Positions 28,377 through 36,652 of a DNA stretch of 64,000 nucleotides are shown here, one piece after another. The stretch's first letter is position 1, and every line of letters starts with the position of its first letter. The translations under genes were made by a program, and so were the position numbers. Source of the stretch: Clostridiales bacterium FE2011 (GTDB taxonomy: Bacteria > Bacillota > Clostridia > Christensenellales > Aristaeellaceae); the NCBI GenBank assembly GCA_017569305.1, contig CP069418.1:2666001-2730000 (forward strand), given 5' to 3'. The notes below the pieces were generated by a model. It did not search any database. It was not told the DNA's origin and was given only the letters and a program-made list of their open reading frames with translations.

Positions 28377-29798
28377 ATGATTAAGTTCGGTACAGGCGGC
28401 TGGAGAGCGATCATCGGCGACGAGTTCACCCGGGCGAATATCCGCCTGGTGGCGGCTGCGCTGGCCCGCAGGATGAAGCGGGAAGGCGCGGAAAAGGAAG
28501 GAATCTGCGTGGGCTATGACCGGCGTTTCCTGAGCCGGGAAGCCCTGATCTGGTTCTGCGAAGTGCTGGCAGGCGAAGGCATCCAGGTGTTCTTTGTGAA
28601 CATGAGCTGCCCGACGCCCCAGATTATGTTTACCGTAAAGGAAAAGAAACTGCCCTACGGGGCGATGGTGACGGCCAGCCACAACCCGGCCATCTGGAAC
28701 GGTATCAAGCTGTTCACCTTCGGCGGCCGGGACGCCGCCCAGGACGTGACGGAAGCGGTGCAGGAAGAAGCAAACCGTATCCGGGAGGATGAGATCCGGG
28801 ATATGGGCTTTGAGGAAGCCAAGGCTGCCGGTATCATCAGGATCATCGACCCGCGGGATGCCTACCTGGATTCCATTCTCGGCCAGGTGAACGTGGACGC
28901 GATCCGGAAGCGCCGGCTGCGGATTGTGCTGGACCCGATGTTCGGCGTGAGCCTGACGGGCCTGCAGACGATCCTGTATACCTGCCGCTGCGATGTGGAC
29001 GTGATCAACGACCGTCATGACGCCTTCTTCGGGCGGCACCTGCCGGCGCCGAACCCGGACACGCTGGTGGACCTGCAGTACGCGGTGAAGGAACACAGGG
29101 CCGACGTGGGTATCGCCACGGACGGTGACGCGGACCGGCTGGGCATCATTGACGAAAACGGCCGCTATGTGACGGCAAACGAAATCCTGGCGCTGCTGTA
29201 TTACTACCTGCTGGAGTACAAAGGATGGCAGGGTGCGGCGGTGCGGAACATCGCCACCACCCATCTGCTGGACCGGATCGCGGCGGATCACGGACAGGAA
29301 TGCGTGGAGGTTCCGGTAGGATTCAAACATATTTCCGCGGGCATGGAAGCCCATGACGCCCTGATCGGCGGAGAATCCTCCGGCGGCCTGACGGTGCGGG
29401 GGCACATCTCCGGCAAGGACGGCCTGTACGCGGCCAGCCTGCTGGTGGAAATGCTCAGCGTCAGCGGCAAGAAGCTCAGTGAACTGCTGCAGCTGTTGTA
29501 TGACAAGTACGGCGAACTGCATACGGCTGAGTATGACTGGGCACTGACCGAGGAAAAACGGGAAGAGATCGCGAAAAAGATAATGACGGACAAAGAGCTG
29601 CCCGCTTTCAACCGGAAGGTGGAAAAGGTCAGCTACCTGGACGGCTGCAAGGTTTACCTGGACGGAGGCTGGGTGATCGTCCGCTTCTCCGGTACGGAAC
29701 CCAGGGTGCGGATTTTCGCCGAGGCGGAGACCGAAGAAGAAGCAAAGCGTACCGTAAAACAGATGGCAGACTTTACCGGCCTGCCGTGGGAGGAATAA
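28377..29798 (+). CDS. Alpha-D-phosphohexomutase
   Basis: 473 aa, cytosolic. All four family sites are present: catalytic Ser101 in TASHNP, Mg-binding DGDADR (249-254), sugar-specificity loop GGESSGG, and phosphate-binding RFSGTEPR near the C-terminus. It interconverts a sugar 1-phosphate and 6-phosphate, here most likely the product of the GH94 enzyme encoded 6 bp upstream (GlcNAc-1-P or Glc-1-P). The specificity loop does not let me decide between phosphoglucomutase and a phospho-GlcNAc mutase. Confidence 0.9.
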   Translation: MIKFGTGGWRAIIGDEFTRANIRLVAAALARRMKREGAEKEGICVGYDRRFLSREALIWFCEVLAGEGIQVFFVNMSCPTPQIMFTVKEKKLPYGAMVTASHNPAIWNGIKLFTFGGRDAAQDVTEAVQEEANRIREDEIRDMGFEEAKAAGIIRIIDPRDAYLDSILGQVNVDAIRKRRLRIVLDPMFGVSLTGLQTILYTCRCDVDVINDRHDAFFGRHLPAPNPDTLVDLQYAVKEHRADVGIATDGDADRLGIIDENGRYVTANEILALLYYYLLEYKGWQGAAVRNIATTHLLDRIAADHGQECVEVPVGFKHISAGMEAHDALIGGESSGGLTVRGHISGKDGLYAASLLVEMLSVSGKKLSELLQLLYDKYGELHTAEYDWALTEEKREEIAKKIMTDKELPAFNRKVEKVSYLDGCKVYLDGGWVIVRFSGTEPRVRIFAEAETEEEAKRTVKQMADFTGLPWEE

Positions 29799-29831
29799 GC
29801 TCTCCGGGACATCCGGGGAAAGGAAAGGACC

Positions 29832-31550
29832 ATGGGAAAGGATACGGGCAGGAAAACGAAAAAGCGCCTGTTTGGCGGCATCCGGCATTCGCTGCGTGCC
29901 CAGATAGGCCTGATCGTGCTGCTCAGCTATCTGACGCCCGTGGTCCTTTTGGGGATTTTTACGGGAGGTTTCCTGCTGAAACGGCTGGAGAACCAGACCC
30001 GCGCGGCAGTCACTTCCGGTGCTGAACAGGCCTGGACGCTGACAGAACAGAAGATTGAGCGGACGCTGGACCTGGCGCGGGACGCCACCTATGACGGGGA
30101 ACTGACGGACACCTGGCAGAAATGGAACGACGGAACCATCGGGGACGCGGAATACATGCGGCTGTGCAGGAGCTACCTGGACCGGAAGTACAGCCGGGAA
30201 TCGCTGCTCTCCTTTGCCGCCTTCTTTCCGGTAAAGAATCTTGAAATGCTCAGGTATATCCGGGGCGGAACAATCGGCGGAACCGGAGAACTGCAGGAGC
30301 TTACGGATACCGTGCGGGTTATGGGAGAAAAACTGGACACCCGCTGCCGTTTCTTCCGCTTCGGGGGACAGATCTACCTGGTGCGGAACCTGCTGAACCT
30401 GCGGATGGAACGCTTCGGCATGCTGATCCTGGGCATCAATGAAGAGCAGCTGCTTGAGCCGCTGAATGAACTGGGAGAGGCCTGGGACGCAAAGGTGGCC
30501 TTCCAGCTGGATGACTGCGGAAATCCGGAGAACGAATGGGTGAATCTGGCCCAGGGATTGACAGACGACGGAAAAGAACTGTATTATACCCGCCTGGCCG
30601 GGGACAGCGAGAACAGCCTGAACCTGCAGCTGACCATGGACAGGAGGAAGCAGTACAGCGAGGTCTATACCTTCCGGCTGCTCCTGCTGGTGATGGCCCT
30701 GCTGCTGATCCCCATCATGGTGCTGATCGGCGTATACCTGAGCCGGCGCATTGTAAAACCCCTGACGCTCCTGTCCGCAGCCAGCCGGCGCATTGAGGAA
30801 GGCGAACCGGGCGTGACCGTTCCCCTGAACGGCGGGGATGAACTGGGACGCCTGGGACGCTCCTTCTCCAAGATGTCCCTGCGGCTGAAGGAACTGATTG
30901 ACAAGACCTATAAAGAAGAAATCGAACTGAAAAACGCACAGATCCTGGCGCTCCAGAGCCGGATCAATCCGCATTTTATCAACAATGCCCTGGAGGATAT
31001 CAACTGGCAGGCCCGGATGGAGGGCTCAGAGAGCATTTCCTCCATGGTGACCTCCCTGTCCGTGCTGCTGAACGCCACCATGGCGCGGCAGGACCGGCGG
31101 CTGGTAACCCTGCGGGAAGAGATGGAAGTGGCGGAGGCTTACATCTATTTCATCCAGCAGCGCTTCGGACCGGACCTGACCATGAACCGGGAGATCGAGG
31201 AAAAAGCGCTGGACGGCATCCTGCCGCTGCTGACGATCCAGCCGCTGCTGGAGAACGCGGTGGAACACGGCATTGCCCCGGCGGGCGGCGGTACGATTAC
31301 CATCCGCTGCTCCCTGAACGATGCCTGCATGCACATTGAAATCATCAATACAGGCCGGGAGACGGGCAAGGAAGACAGGGAACGGATCGAGGCGGCCCTA
31401 CACGGACAGCCCACCGGAAAGCACCTGGGCCTGGCCAATATTGTGAACAGACTGCGCCTGATCTACGGGGAATCGGTAGAGATCCGCGTGGATACGGACA
31501 CCCCCGGGCAGACCACGGTCAGTATCGTGATCCCCCGGGAGATTCCCTGA
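29832..31550 (+). CDS. YesM/LytS-type sensor histidine kinase
   Basis: 572 aa. TM1 at about 25-48, a 230-residue extracellular sensor region, TM2 at about 281-303, HAMP (RRIVKPLTLLSAASRRI) and the His_kinase domain with phospho-acceptor His381 in INPHFINN. The ATPase domain has the N-box ENAVEHG near 475 and KHLGLANIVNRL. It is the fourth-last step of a five-gene operon, separated from its regulator by a binding-protein gene. YesM-type kinases typically sense extracellular sugars or sugar-loaded binding proteins. Confidence 0.92.
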   Translation: MGKDTGRKTKKRLFGGIRHSLRAQIGLIVLLSYLTPVVLLGIFTGGFLLKRLENQTRAAVTSGAEQAWTLTEQKIERTLDLARDATYDGELTDTWQKWNDGTIGDAEYMRLCRSYLDRKYSRESLLSFAAFFPVKNLEMLRYIRGGTIGGTGELQELTDTVRVMGEKLDTRCRFFRFGGQIYLVRNLLNLRMERFGMLILGINEEQLLEPLNELGEAWDAKVAFQLDDCGNPENEWVNLAQGLTDDGKELYYTRLAGDSENSLNLQLTMDRRKQYSEVYTFRLLLLVMALLLIPIMVLIGVYLSRRIVKPLTLLSAASRRIEEGEPGVTVPLNGGDELGRLGRSFSKMSLRLKELIDKTYKEEIELKNAQILALQSRINPHFINNALEDINWQARMEGSESISSMVTSLSVLLNATMARQDRRLVTLREEMEVAEAYIYFIQQRFGPDLTMNREIEEKALDGILPLLTIQPLLENAVEHGIAPAGGGTITIRCSLNDACMHIEIINTGRETGKEDRERIEAALHGQPTGKHLGLANIVNRLRLIYGESVEIRVDTDTPGQTTVSIVIPREIP

Positions 31551-31566
31551 AGGGAGGCAGAAGGAT

Positions 31567-32775
31567 ATGCGAATCAGGAAGTTGATTGCAGTAACAGCGG
31601 CGCTGCTGCTGACAGTCCTTGCCGGAAGAGGAACGGCGGAGGGCGGCGTTACGCTGCGCACCATCAGCTGTTTTGCGGGCCTGGACGGGTCTGCGGAAGA
31701 ATACGTTGCGATCCTGCAGCACTATGAGTCGATGACCGGCAATACGGTGATCGACAATTCCGCCGTCATCGATGAGGCCTGGAAGACAGATGTCCTGAAG
31801 GACTTCGCGGCGGGAAATGAGCCGGATATCCTTTTCTTCTTCGCGGCGGGAGCGGACTCCGCACCGATCCTGTCCCGGGTCGTTTCTCTTGAAGAAATCA
31901 ATACTGCCTATCCGGATATGAACCTGCCGGAAAACGATATCCTGCGGGAACCGGACGGGAAGGTATACGCGGTGCCGGTGAGAGGATACTGGGAAGGCCT
32001 GTATGTACATACAGACCTGTTTGAGCAATACGGTGCGCCGCTGCCGAAGGACTGGACGTCGCTTCTGGAAGCAATCAAAATCTTCCGGGAGAATGGTATT
32101 ATCCCGATTGCCATTTCCCTGTCAGACATTCCCCATTACCTGGCGGAAATGTCGTTGCTGGCCTGCGCGCCAAAAGAAGACCTGGCAGCAAGGCCGAAGA
32201 CTTTTGAAGAGGTGCCTGCCTCCTGGCTGGAAGCAATGAGCCTGATCCGGGAACTGGCAGAGGCCGGGGCCTTTGCGGATAACGCGTGGAGCACCTATGA
32301 AAGCGCGACCACCAACCTGTTCCTGGAAAAGAAGGCGGCCATGCAGATGGACGGCAGCTGGATTCAATCCTCCTTTACGTACGGGATGATGGACACCCTG
32401 CGGGTGCTGCCCATGCCGCTGCACAATGGGGAAGGAACGGCCGACTGCTATGTCGGCGGTGTTTCTATGGGCTTCTACCTGACCCGCCGGGCCTGGGAGT
32501 CCGGACGGCGGGACGCGGCAGTGGCCCTGCTGCAGGAACTGACCAGCGAAGAAAGTATCGCGGAGCTTGGCAGCTCTACCCTTTCGGGGAGGCTGCTGGA
32601 TTCCGCAAAGGATATGCAGGCAGGGAGGCAGATGGTCAGCCCGCTGCAGGACGCCATGAACATCAAGGCCCGGGAAGTCTGGCTGCTGGAATGTATTCCC
32701 GCGGTGGCGGAGGGAACCATGACGCCTGAAGAATGCTGGCGCCGGGTGATGAGCCTGGCCCCTTTCGCGGAATGA
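31567..32775 (+). CDS. Orphan extracellular solute-binding protein, likely sensory
   Basis: 402 aa, family 1 sugar-binding fold: FAGLDGSAEEYVAILQHYESMTGNTV, then DILFFFAAGAD, KVYAVPVRGYWEGLYVHTDLF and the later KKAAMQMDGSWIQ. The signal peptide MRIRKLIAVTAALLLTVLAGRGTAEGG has Arg where a lipobox Cys would be, so it is not lipidated in the usual way. There are no permease genes next to it; it lies 16 bp after the sensor kinase and 9 bp before the response regulator. This suggests a ligand receptor that signals through the kinase rather than a transporter subunit. Confidence 0.85.
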   Translation: MRIRKLIAVTAALLLTVLAGRGTAEGGVTLRTISCFAGLDGSAEEYVAILQHYESMTGNTVIDNSAVIDEAWKTDVLKDFAAGNEPDILFFFAAGADSAPILSRVVSLEEINTAYPDMNLPENDILREPDGKVYAVPVRGYWEGLYVHTDLFEQYGAPLPKDWTSLLEAIKIFRENGIIPIAISLSDIPHYLAEMSLLACAPKEDLAARPKTFEEVPASWLEAMSLIRELAEAGAFADNAWSTYESATTNLFLEKKAAMQMDGSWIQSSFTYGMMDTLRVLPMPLHNGEGTADCYVGGVSMGFYLTRRAWESGRRDAAVALLQELTSEESIAELGSSTLSGRLLDSAKDMQAGRQMVSPLQDAMNIKAREVWLLECIPAVAEGTMTPEECWRRVMSLAPFAE

Positions 32776-32784
32776 GGTGAAGAG

Positions 32785-33531
32785 ATGTATCGGGTAGTCC
32801 TTGTGGACGATGAAAGACTGATTATCCGCGGACTGTCCACGGTGATTCCGTGGGCAGAACTTGGCTGTGAAATCGCCGGTACAGCCCATGACGGCGTCAG
32901 CGGCCTGGAACTGATCCGCAGCATCCGGCCGGATATCGTGCTGACGGATATCCGGATGCCGAACATGGACGGACTGACAATGCTGGCAGCCATCCGCAGC
33001 GAGTTTCCGGGCATCCAGATGTCCGTGCTGACGGCTTACCGGGATTTTGAATACGCCCGGAAGGCCATTACGCTGGGCGTGTGCCGATACCTGCTCAAGC
33101 CCAGCAACCTGGATGAACTGCAGGAAGCCGTGAAGCTGATGGTTTCCCGGCTGGACGCCATGCCGCAGCTGCCAGAGGATCCGGATGACGAATCCGTGAA
33201 GGAAGCCGGCAACCACCTGGTCAAGGCGGCGCTGGCCTATATGAAGGAACACTGCACAGAGCAGCATCTTTCCCTGGGAGAGGTGGCGGATCACGTTTAT
33301 GTGAGCCAGTGGCATCTGTCCAAGCTGCTGAATCGTGAAACGGATCAGAGCTTCTTTGACCTGCTGGGAAGTATGCGGATTGCCAAAGCCAAAAAACTGC
33401 TGGCGGATCCGGCGCTCCGGATACATGAAATTGCGGAAATGGCAGGCTTCTCAGACGTGGCGCATTTCTCCCGCAGCTTCAAGAAAATCGCCGGCTGCAC
33501 GCCCGGAGAATACAGGAATCATCAGATGTAA
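32785..33531 (+). CDS. YesN-type response regulator with AraC DNA-binding domain
   Basis: 248 aa. N-terminal receiver (VVLVDDERLIIRGL, phospho-acceptor Asp55 in LTDIRMPNMDG, conserved Lys in YLLKPSN). C-terminal AraC domain from about 150, with two HTH units (LSLGEVADHVYVSQWHLSKLL and IHEIAEMAGFSDVAHFSRSFK). It is the partner of the kinase at 29832 and the last gene of the operon. It probably activates the divergent sugar promoters at 25705-25944, where TGCCA direct repeats lie. Confidence 0.94.
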   Translation: MYRVVLVDDERLIIRGLSTVIPWAELGCEIAGTAHDGVSGLELIRSIRPDIVLTDIRMPNMDGLTMLAAIRSEFPGIQMSVLTAYRDFEYARKAITLGVCRYLLKPSNLDELQEAVKLMVSRLDAMPQLPEDPDDESVKEAGNHLVKAALAYMKEHCTEQHLSLGEVADHVYVSQWHLSKLLNRETDQSFFDLLGSMRIAKAKKLLADPALRIHEIAEMAGFSDVAHFSRSFKKIAGCTPGEYRNHQM

Positions 33532-33663
33532 ATACAAATTTTGTTATAAATGGTCTTAAATTCTCAAAAAAAATACAAAAAGAAGAAGGAATTCGTCGAG
33601 GGGTGTCGAAATAATAAAACAGAAACAAAATGAAAGGGTGTGATGCCGATGGCACACGATCTT

Positions 33664-33701
33664 TCACAGAGAGGGAATCTGATCGGATAACCTTTCTGTG
33701 A
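33664..33701 (+). promoter_or_regulatory. Leader hairpin upstream of hpf
   Basis: TCACAGAGAGG (33664-33674) pairs with CCTTTCTGTGA (33691-33701) with one G-U pair and a 16-nt loop, in the 210-nt gap before hpf. A structured RNA called the raiA motif is known upstream of such genes in Firmicutes; I cannot confirm a match from memory. Confidence 0.4.
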
Positions 33702-33741
33702 GAATCATGTATCACAAATTTGAAAGGAGCCCATCGGAAAT

Positions 33742-34281
33742 ATGAAACTTACAATACAGGCACGTAACATGTCGGTCAGCCCGGCAATCACTCAGAGGAT
33801 CGAGAAGAAGACGGAAACCATGGGCAAGTATCTCTGGCCAGAGACAGAGATGCAGGTAAGAATGAGAAAGGAGAAGAACGACCGCCGGGTGGTGGAAATC
33901 ACCGTCCCCATGGGAAAGAACGTGATCCTGCGCAGCGAGTCCTCCGCGGACGACAACCTGTTCCTCGCCATTGACAAAGCCCTGGCGAAGATGGAACGGC
34001 AGATCCGGAAACACCGGACGAAGCTGGGCAAGAACCTGAGAGAAGAAATCCCGGATGTGCCGGAGTATATTGAAGAGGATTCAGGCGAAGAAGAGAAAGA
34101 GAGAAAGGTGGTTAAGCAGAAGACCTTCCCGGTACGCCCCATGAGCGTGGAAGACGCCGCAATTGAAATGGAACTGCTGGGACATAATTTCTTCGCCTTT
34201 GTAAATATCGACACAGATCGGACCAACGTCCTCTACCTGAGAAAGGACGGAGATCTGGGTTTGCTGGAGCCGGAAGCTTAA
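33742..34281 (+). CDS. hpf: Ribosome hibernation promoting factor, long form
   Basis: 179 aa. N-terminal S30AE domain (MKLTIQARNMSVSPAITQRIEKK to about residue 100) binds the decoding region. A charged linker (EDSGEEEKERK) joins it to the C-terminal dimerisation domain (KTFPVRPMSVEDAAIEMELLGHNFFAFVN), which pairs 70S ribosomes into 100S dimers. Long-form HPF is typical of Firmicutes. AAAGGAGCCC ribosome binding site. Confidence 0.95.
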   Translation: MKLTIQARNMSVSPAITQRIEKKTETMGKYLWPETEMQVRMRKEKNDRRVVEITVPMGKNVILRSESSADDNLFLAIDKALAKMERQIRKHRTKLGKNLREEIPDVPEYIEEDSGEEEKERKVVKQKTFPVRPMSVEDAAIEMELLGHNFFAFVNIDTDRTNVLYLRKDGDLGLLEPEA

Positions 34282-34441
34282 TGAGACTGTAAAGTCCGGA
34301 TAGGACAATCAGGAACGGCAAAAAAAGCTCAAACAGCATGTGGAATTTCCGGAGAGAAGCCATGCACATCAAAACGCGATTAGCGATCAGAGCGACAAGG
34401 CCGTAAAATGACCCTGAGATCCGGACCGTACAATATACCCC

Positions 34442-34469
34442 GGGGCCGCGGGTGCGGCCCCATTTTTTT
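34442..34469 (+). terminator. Strong terminator downstream of hpf
   Basis: Eight-bp GC stem GGGGCCGC / GCGGCCCC (34442-34449, 34454-34461) with a GGGT loop, followed by ATTTTTTT. It lies 160 bp after the hpf stop; the stretch in between has no gene that I can see. Confidence 0.93.
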
Positions 34470-34476
34470 GCCTTTC

Positions 34477-34505
34477 TTGAATATCCTCTGCTGGTTTGCT
34501 ATAAT
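34477..34505 (+). promoter_or_regulatory. Promoter of the small Cys-rich protein gene
   Basis: TTGAAT (34477-34482), 17-bp spacer, TATAAT (34500-34505); ATG at 34537. Confidence 0.8.
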
Positions 34506-34536
34506 TTCCCTTGAATTCGGGAAGGAGACGATCCGT

Positions 34537-34773
34537 ATGCGGTGCAGCTGTAAGCAATGCGGAACCTACATGATCCAGGCGGAAAGCGATCATCTGGGCT
34601 GTATCTGCCCGGACTGCGGCTATCGCTGCAATGACTGCCTGGGAACCAATACGGTGGTCAGTCGGGAGAGACTGAAGGACCTGGCCTTTGATCCCAGGTT
34701 TGATCCGGAAAACATTGCCGCGTCCTTTGATGAGGATCCGGAAGACGCCGAATGGTTTGATGACAGGCCCTGA
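34537..34773 (+). CDS. Small Cys-rich, probably zinc-binding protein
   Basis: 78 aa. The first 40 residues hold seven cysteines (CSCKQCG, CICPDCG, CNDCLG), an arrangement of CxxC pairs typical of zinc ribbons. The second half is acidic (PRFDPENIAASFDEDPEDAEWFDD). ATG 34537 has GAAGGAGA upstream and its own promoter. No named family comes to mind; a nucleic-acid or protein-binding adaptor is possible. Confidence 0.75.
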   Translation: MRCSCKQCGTYMIQAESDHLGCICPDCGYRCNDCLGTNTVVSRERLKDLAFDPRFDPENIAASFDEDPEDAEWFDDRP

Positions 34774-34779
34774 CCCGGC

Positions 34780-34808
34780 TTTACACGGTTTTGCGGCTAT
34801 GCTATAAT
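34780..34808 (+). promoter_or_regulatory. Promoter of the export-protein gene at 34859
   Basis: TTTACA (34780-34785), 17-bp spacer, TATAAT (34803-34808). Confidence 0.8.
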
Positions 34809-34858
34809 GCCGACGTTGTTTTTTTGCCGGGACATTCAGGATGCCCGCCGGAGGATAT

Positions 34859-35338
34859 ATGCTGAAACACTACATTATTTCATTTCTGATTTCCATGGTT
34901 CCCCTGATCGAGCTCAGGGGCGCTTTGCCTTACGCACTGGCCAACGGGATTCCCACCCTGCCTGCCTACATCGTGTGCATGGTGGCCAATATGCTGCCGG
35001 TGCCGGTGATCTTTTTCTTTGCACGCAAGGTGCTGGAATGGGGCAAGGATAAAAAATACATCGGGCGCTTCTTTACTTTCTGCCTGGAAAAGGGTCACAA
35101 AGCAGGCGAAAAGCTGAAGGCAAGGGCCGGCACCAAGGGACTTTTCATCGCGCTTCTGCTGTTTGTCGGCATTCCGCTTCCCGGAACCGGAGCCTGGACG
35201 GGTACCCTGGCTGCAAGCATCCTGGATATGGATTTCAAATCCAGCGTCATTGCTGTGCTGCTGGGCGTCTTGCTGGCTGCCATCATTATGGGTGTGGGAA
35301 GCCTGATTGTTATCAACGGCGTACAACTTATTGGCTGA
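34859..35338 (+). CDS. Small multidrug export family membrane protein (COG2426-like)
   Basis: 159 aa with about four hydrophobic segments. The start ISFLISMVPLIELRGALPYALANGIP is the family signature, as is the later FVGIPLPGTGAWTGTLAASILDMDFK. ATG 34859 is chosen because CGGAGG is 5-10 nt upstream; an in-frame ATG at 34841 precedes the ribosome binding site. The family is named for drug export but real substrates are poorly known. It lies 16 bp before the DUF368 gene, suggesting a shared transcript. Confidence 0.85.
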   Translation: MLKHYIISFLISMVPLIELRGALPYALANGIPTLPAYIVCMVANMLPVPVIFFFARKVLEWGKDKKYIGRFFTFCLEKGHKAGEKLKARAGTKGLFIALLLFVGIPLPGTGAWTGTLAASILDMDFKSSVIAVLLGVLLAAIIMGVGSLIVINGVQLIG

Positions 35339-35354
35339 AGGGAAGGTTAGTTCA

Positions 35355-36224
35355 ATGCTGCAGTGGATTCTTGACATTCTGCGCGGCGCCGTAATCGGCG
35401 TTTCCAATATCATCCCCGGCGTATCCGGCGGGACCATGGCCGTGTCCATGGGTATTTATGACCGCGTGATCTATGCGGTGAATAACCTTTTCAAGCAGTT
35501 CAAGAAGAACTTCAAGGATCTTCTGCCGATTATCATCGGCGTGCTGATCGGCCTGTTTGCCTTTGCCGCGCTCATCGGCACCCTGCTGGGAACGAAATCC
35601 GATGAGATTCCGATCACCCGCCTGCCCACCAATTTCGCGTTCATCGGCCTGATTCTCGGGGGACTTCCCGCCATTTACAAGCGGGTCAATATGAAGAGCG
35701 CCAAGATCCCCGGCGTGATCCTGTTCCTGGTCTTCCTGGCGCTGGTAGTGGTTCTGCCCCTGCTGAATCCTCCGGAAGCGCGGACAGTGGATCATTCCAT
35801 CGGAACCATCCTGCTGATGATCCCGCTGGGCGCAATTGCTTCTTCCACCATGGTCATTCCGGGTATCTCCGGCTCCATGATCCTGATGCTCCTGGGCTAC
35901 TACAACCCGGTTATCAATGCCATGAATGACCTGCGGGGCGGGGACTGGTCCAGCCTTGCGATTCTGGCGCCTTATGTAATCGGTCTTCTTGTGGGCATCG
36001 TGTTCATCGCGAAGCTCATGAACTTCCTGCTCAAAAAGCATGCCGCACTGACCTTCTCCGCGATTTTCGGACTGGTGATCGGATCTCCTGTGGCACTGCT
36101 GATGCAGAACCGGGAATGCTTCCAGCTGGCAAACACCGGAAACTGGATTGCCAGCATTGCCTGCCTGATTGTCGGTTTTGCGATTGCCTGGTTTATGTCC
36201 ACACTGGATAAGAAGGAAGCATAA
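35355..36224 (+). CDS. DUF368 protein, PopT-type undecaprenyl-phosphate translocase candidate
   Basis: 289 aa, eight or so hydrophobic segments. Signatures: IRGAVIGVSNIIPGVSGGTMAVSMGIYDR-like start (here RGAVIGVSNIIPGVSGGT) and the pseudo-repeat SSTMVIPGISGSMILMLLGYY. DUF368 proteins were reported to recycle undecaprenyl phosphate across the membrane, the lipid carrier needed by wall and capsule synthesis. ATG 35355 follows GGGAAGG. Assignment by family; activity not shown. Confidence 0.88.
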   Translation: MLQWILDILRGAVIGVSNIIPGVSGGTMAVSMGIYDRVIYAVNNLFKQFKKNFKDLLPIIIGVLIGLFAFAALIGTLLGTKSDEIPITRLPTNFAFIGLILGGLPAIYKRVNMKSAKIPGVILFLVFLALVVVLPLLNPPEARTVDHSIGTILLMIPLGAIASSTMVIPGISGSMILMLLGYYNPVINAMNDLRGGDWSSLAILAPYVIGLLVGIVFIAKLMNFLLKKHAALTFSAIFGLVIGSPVALLMQNRECFQLANTGNWIASIACLIVGFAIAWFMSTLDKKEA

Positions 36225-36313
36225 GACAAGGACTGATTCGGGCAGGCACACATACACGACAGGGACTGATTCAGCACGTAAAAATTTTTCTTCAGTAATG
36301 GAAAAAAAAGTGA

Positions 36314-36342
36314 TTGACATCCGTCAAATAATCGTGTATATT
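36314..36342 (+). promoter_or_regulatory. Promoter of the tRNA cluster
   Basis: Consensus TTGACA (36314-36319), 17-bp spacer, TATATT (36337-36342), about 40 bp before the first tRNA. It probably serves all seven tRNA genes. Confidence 0.88.
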
Positions 36343-36382
36343 AACAAAGTCGCCTGCGGGATAGACCGTGGGAAGGATGCAC

Positions 36383-36457
36383 CGGGGTGTAGCGCAGTCT
36401 GGCTAGCGCACGTGCTTTGGGAGCATGGGGCCGGGGGTTCGAATCCCTTCACCCCGA
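36383..36457 (+). tRNA. tRNA-Pro (TGG)
   Basis: Cloverleaf with acceptor CGGGGTG / CACCCCG, anticodon loop TTTGGGA (anticodon TGG) and T-loop TTCGAAT. Discriminator A; CCA is not encoded. Confidence 0.96.
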
Positions 36458-36475
36458 CTCAGTCACCTCGTACGT

Positions 36476-36548
36476 GGCTCCGTGGTCAAGAGGCCTAAGA
36501 CACCGCCCTTTCACGGCGGCTACCCGGGTTCGAATCCCGGCGGAGTCA
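36476..36548 (+). tRNA. tRNA-Glu (TTC)
   Basis: Acceptor GGCTCCG / CGGAGTC (one G-U pair), anticodon stem CCGCC / GGCGG around CTTTCAC (anticodon TTC), T-arm CCCGGGTTCGAATCCCGG. CCA is not encoded. Confidence 0.96.
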
Positions 36549-36569
36549 CTTTTTCTTCCTTTCCGATAT

Positions 36570-36643
36570 GGGCCTTTAGCTCAGTTGGTCAGAGCGGCCG
36601 GCTCATAACCGGTTGGTCCGGGGTTCAAGTCCCTGAAGGCCCA
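36570..36643 (+). tRNA. tRNA with CAT anticodon (elongator Met or Ile2)
   Basis: Acceptor GGGCCTT / AAGGCCC, anticodon CAT in CTCATAA. It does not look like initiator tRNA. The body resembles both elongator tRNA-Met and the lysidine-modified tRNA-Ile2, so the amino acid is left open. CCA is not encoded. Confidence 0.93.
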
Positions 36644-36652
36644 CAGCCATTT

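Noticed and set aside
26052-30974. A 1640-codon open frame on the minus strand
   Set aside because: It lies exactly opposite the GH94 enzyme, the mutase and part of the sensor kinase, has no ribosome binding site, and its protein is low-complexity (His/Gln/Val-rich) in the manner of the antisense frame of GC-rich genes.
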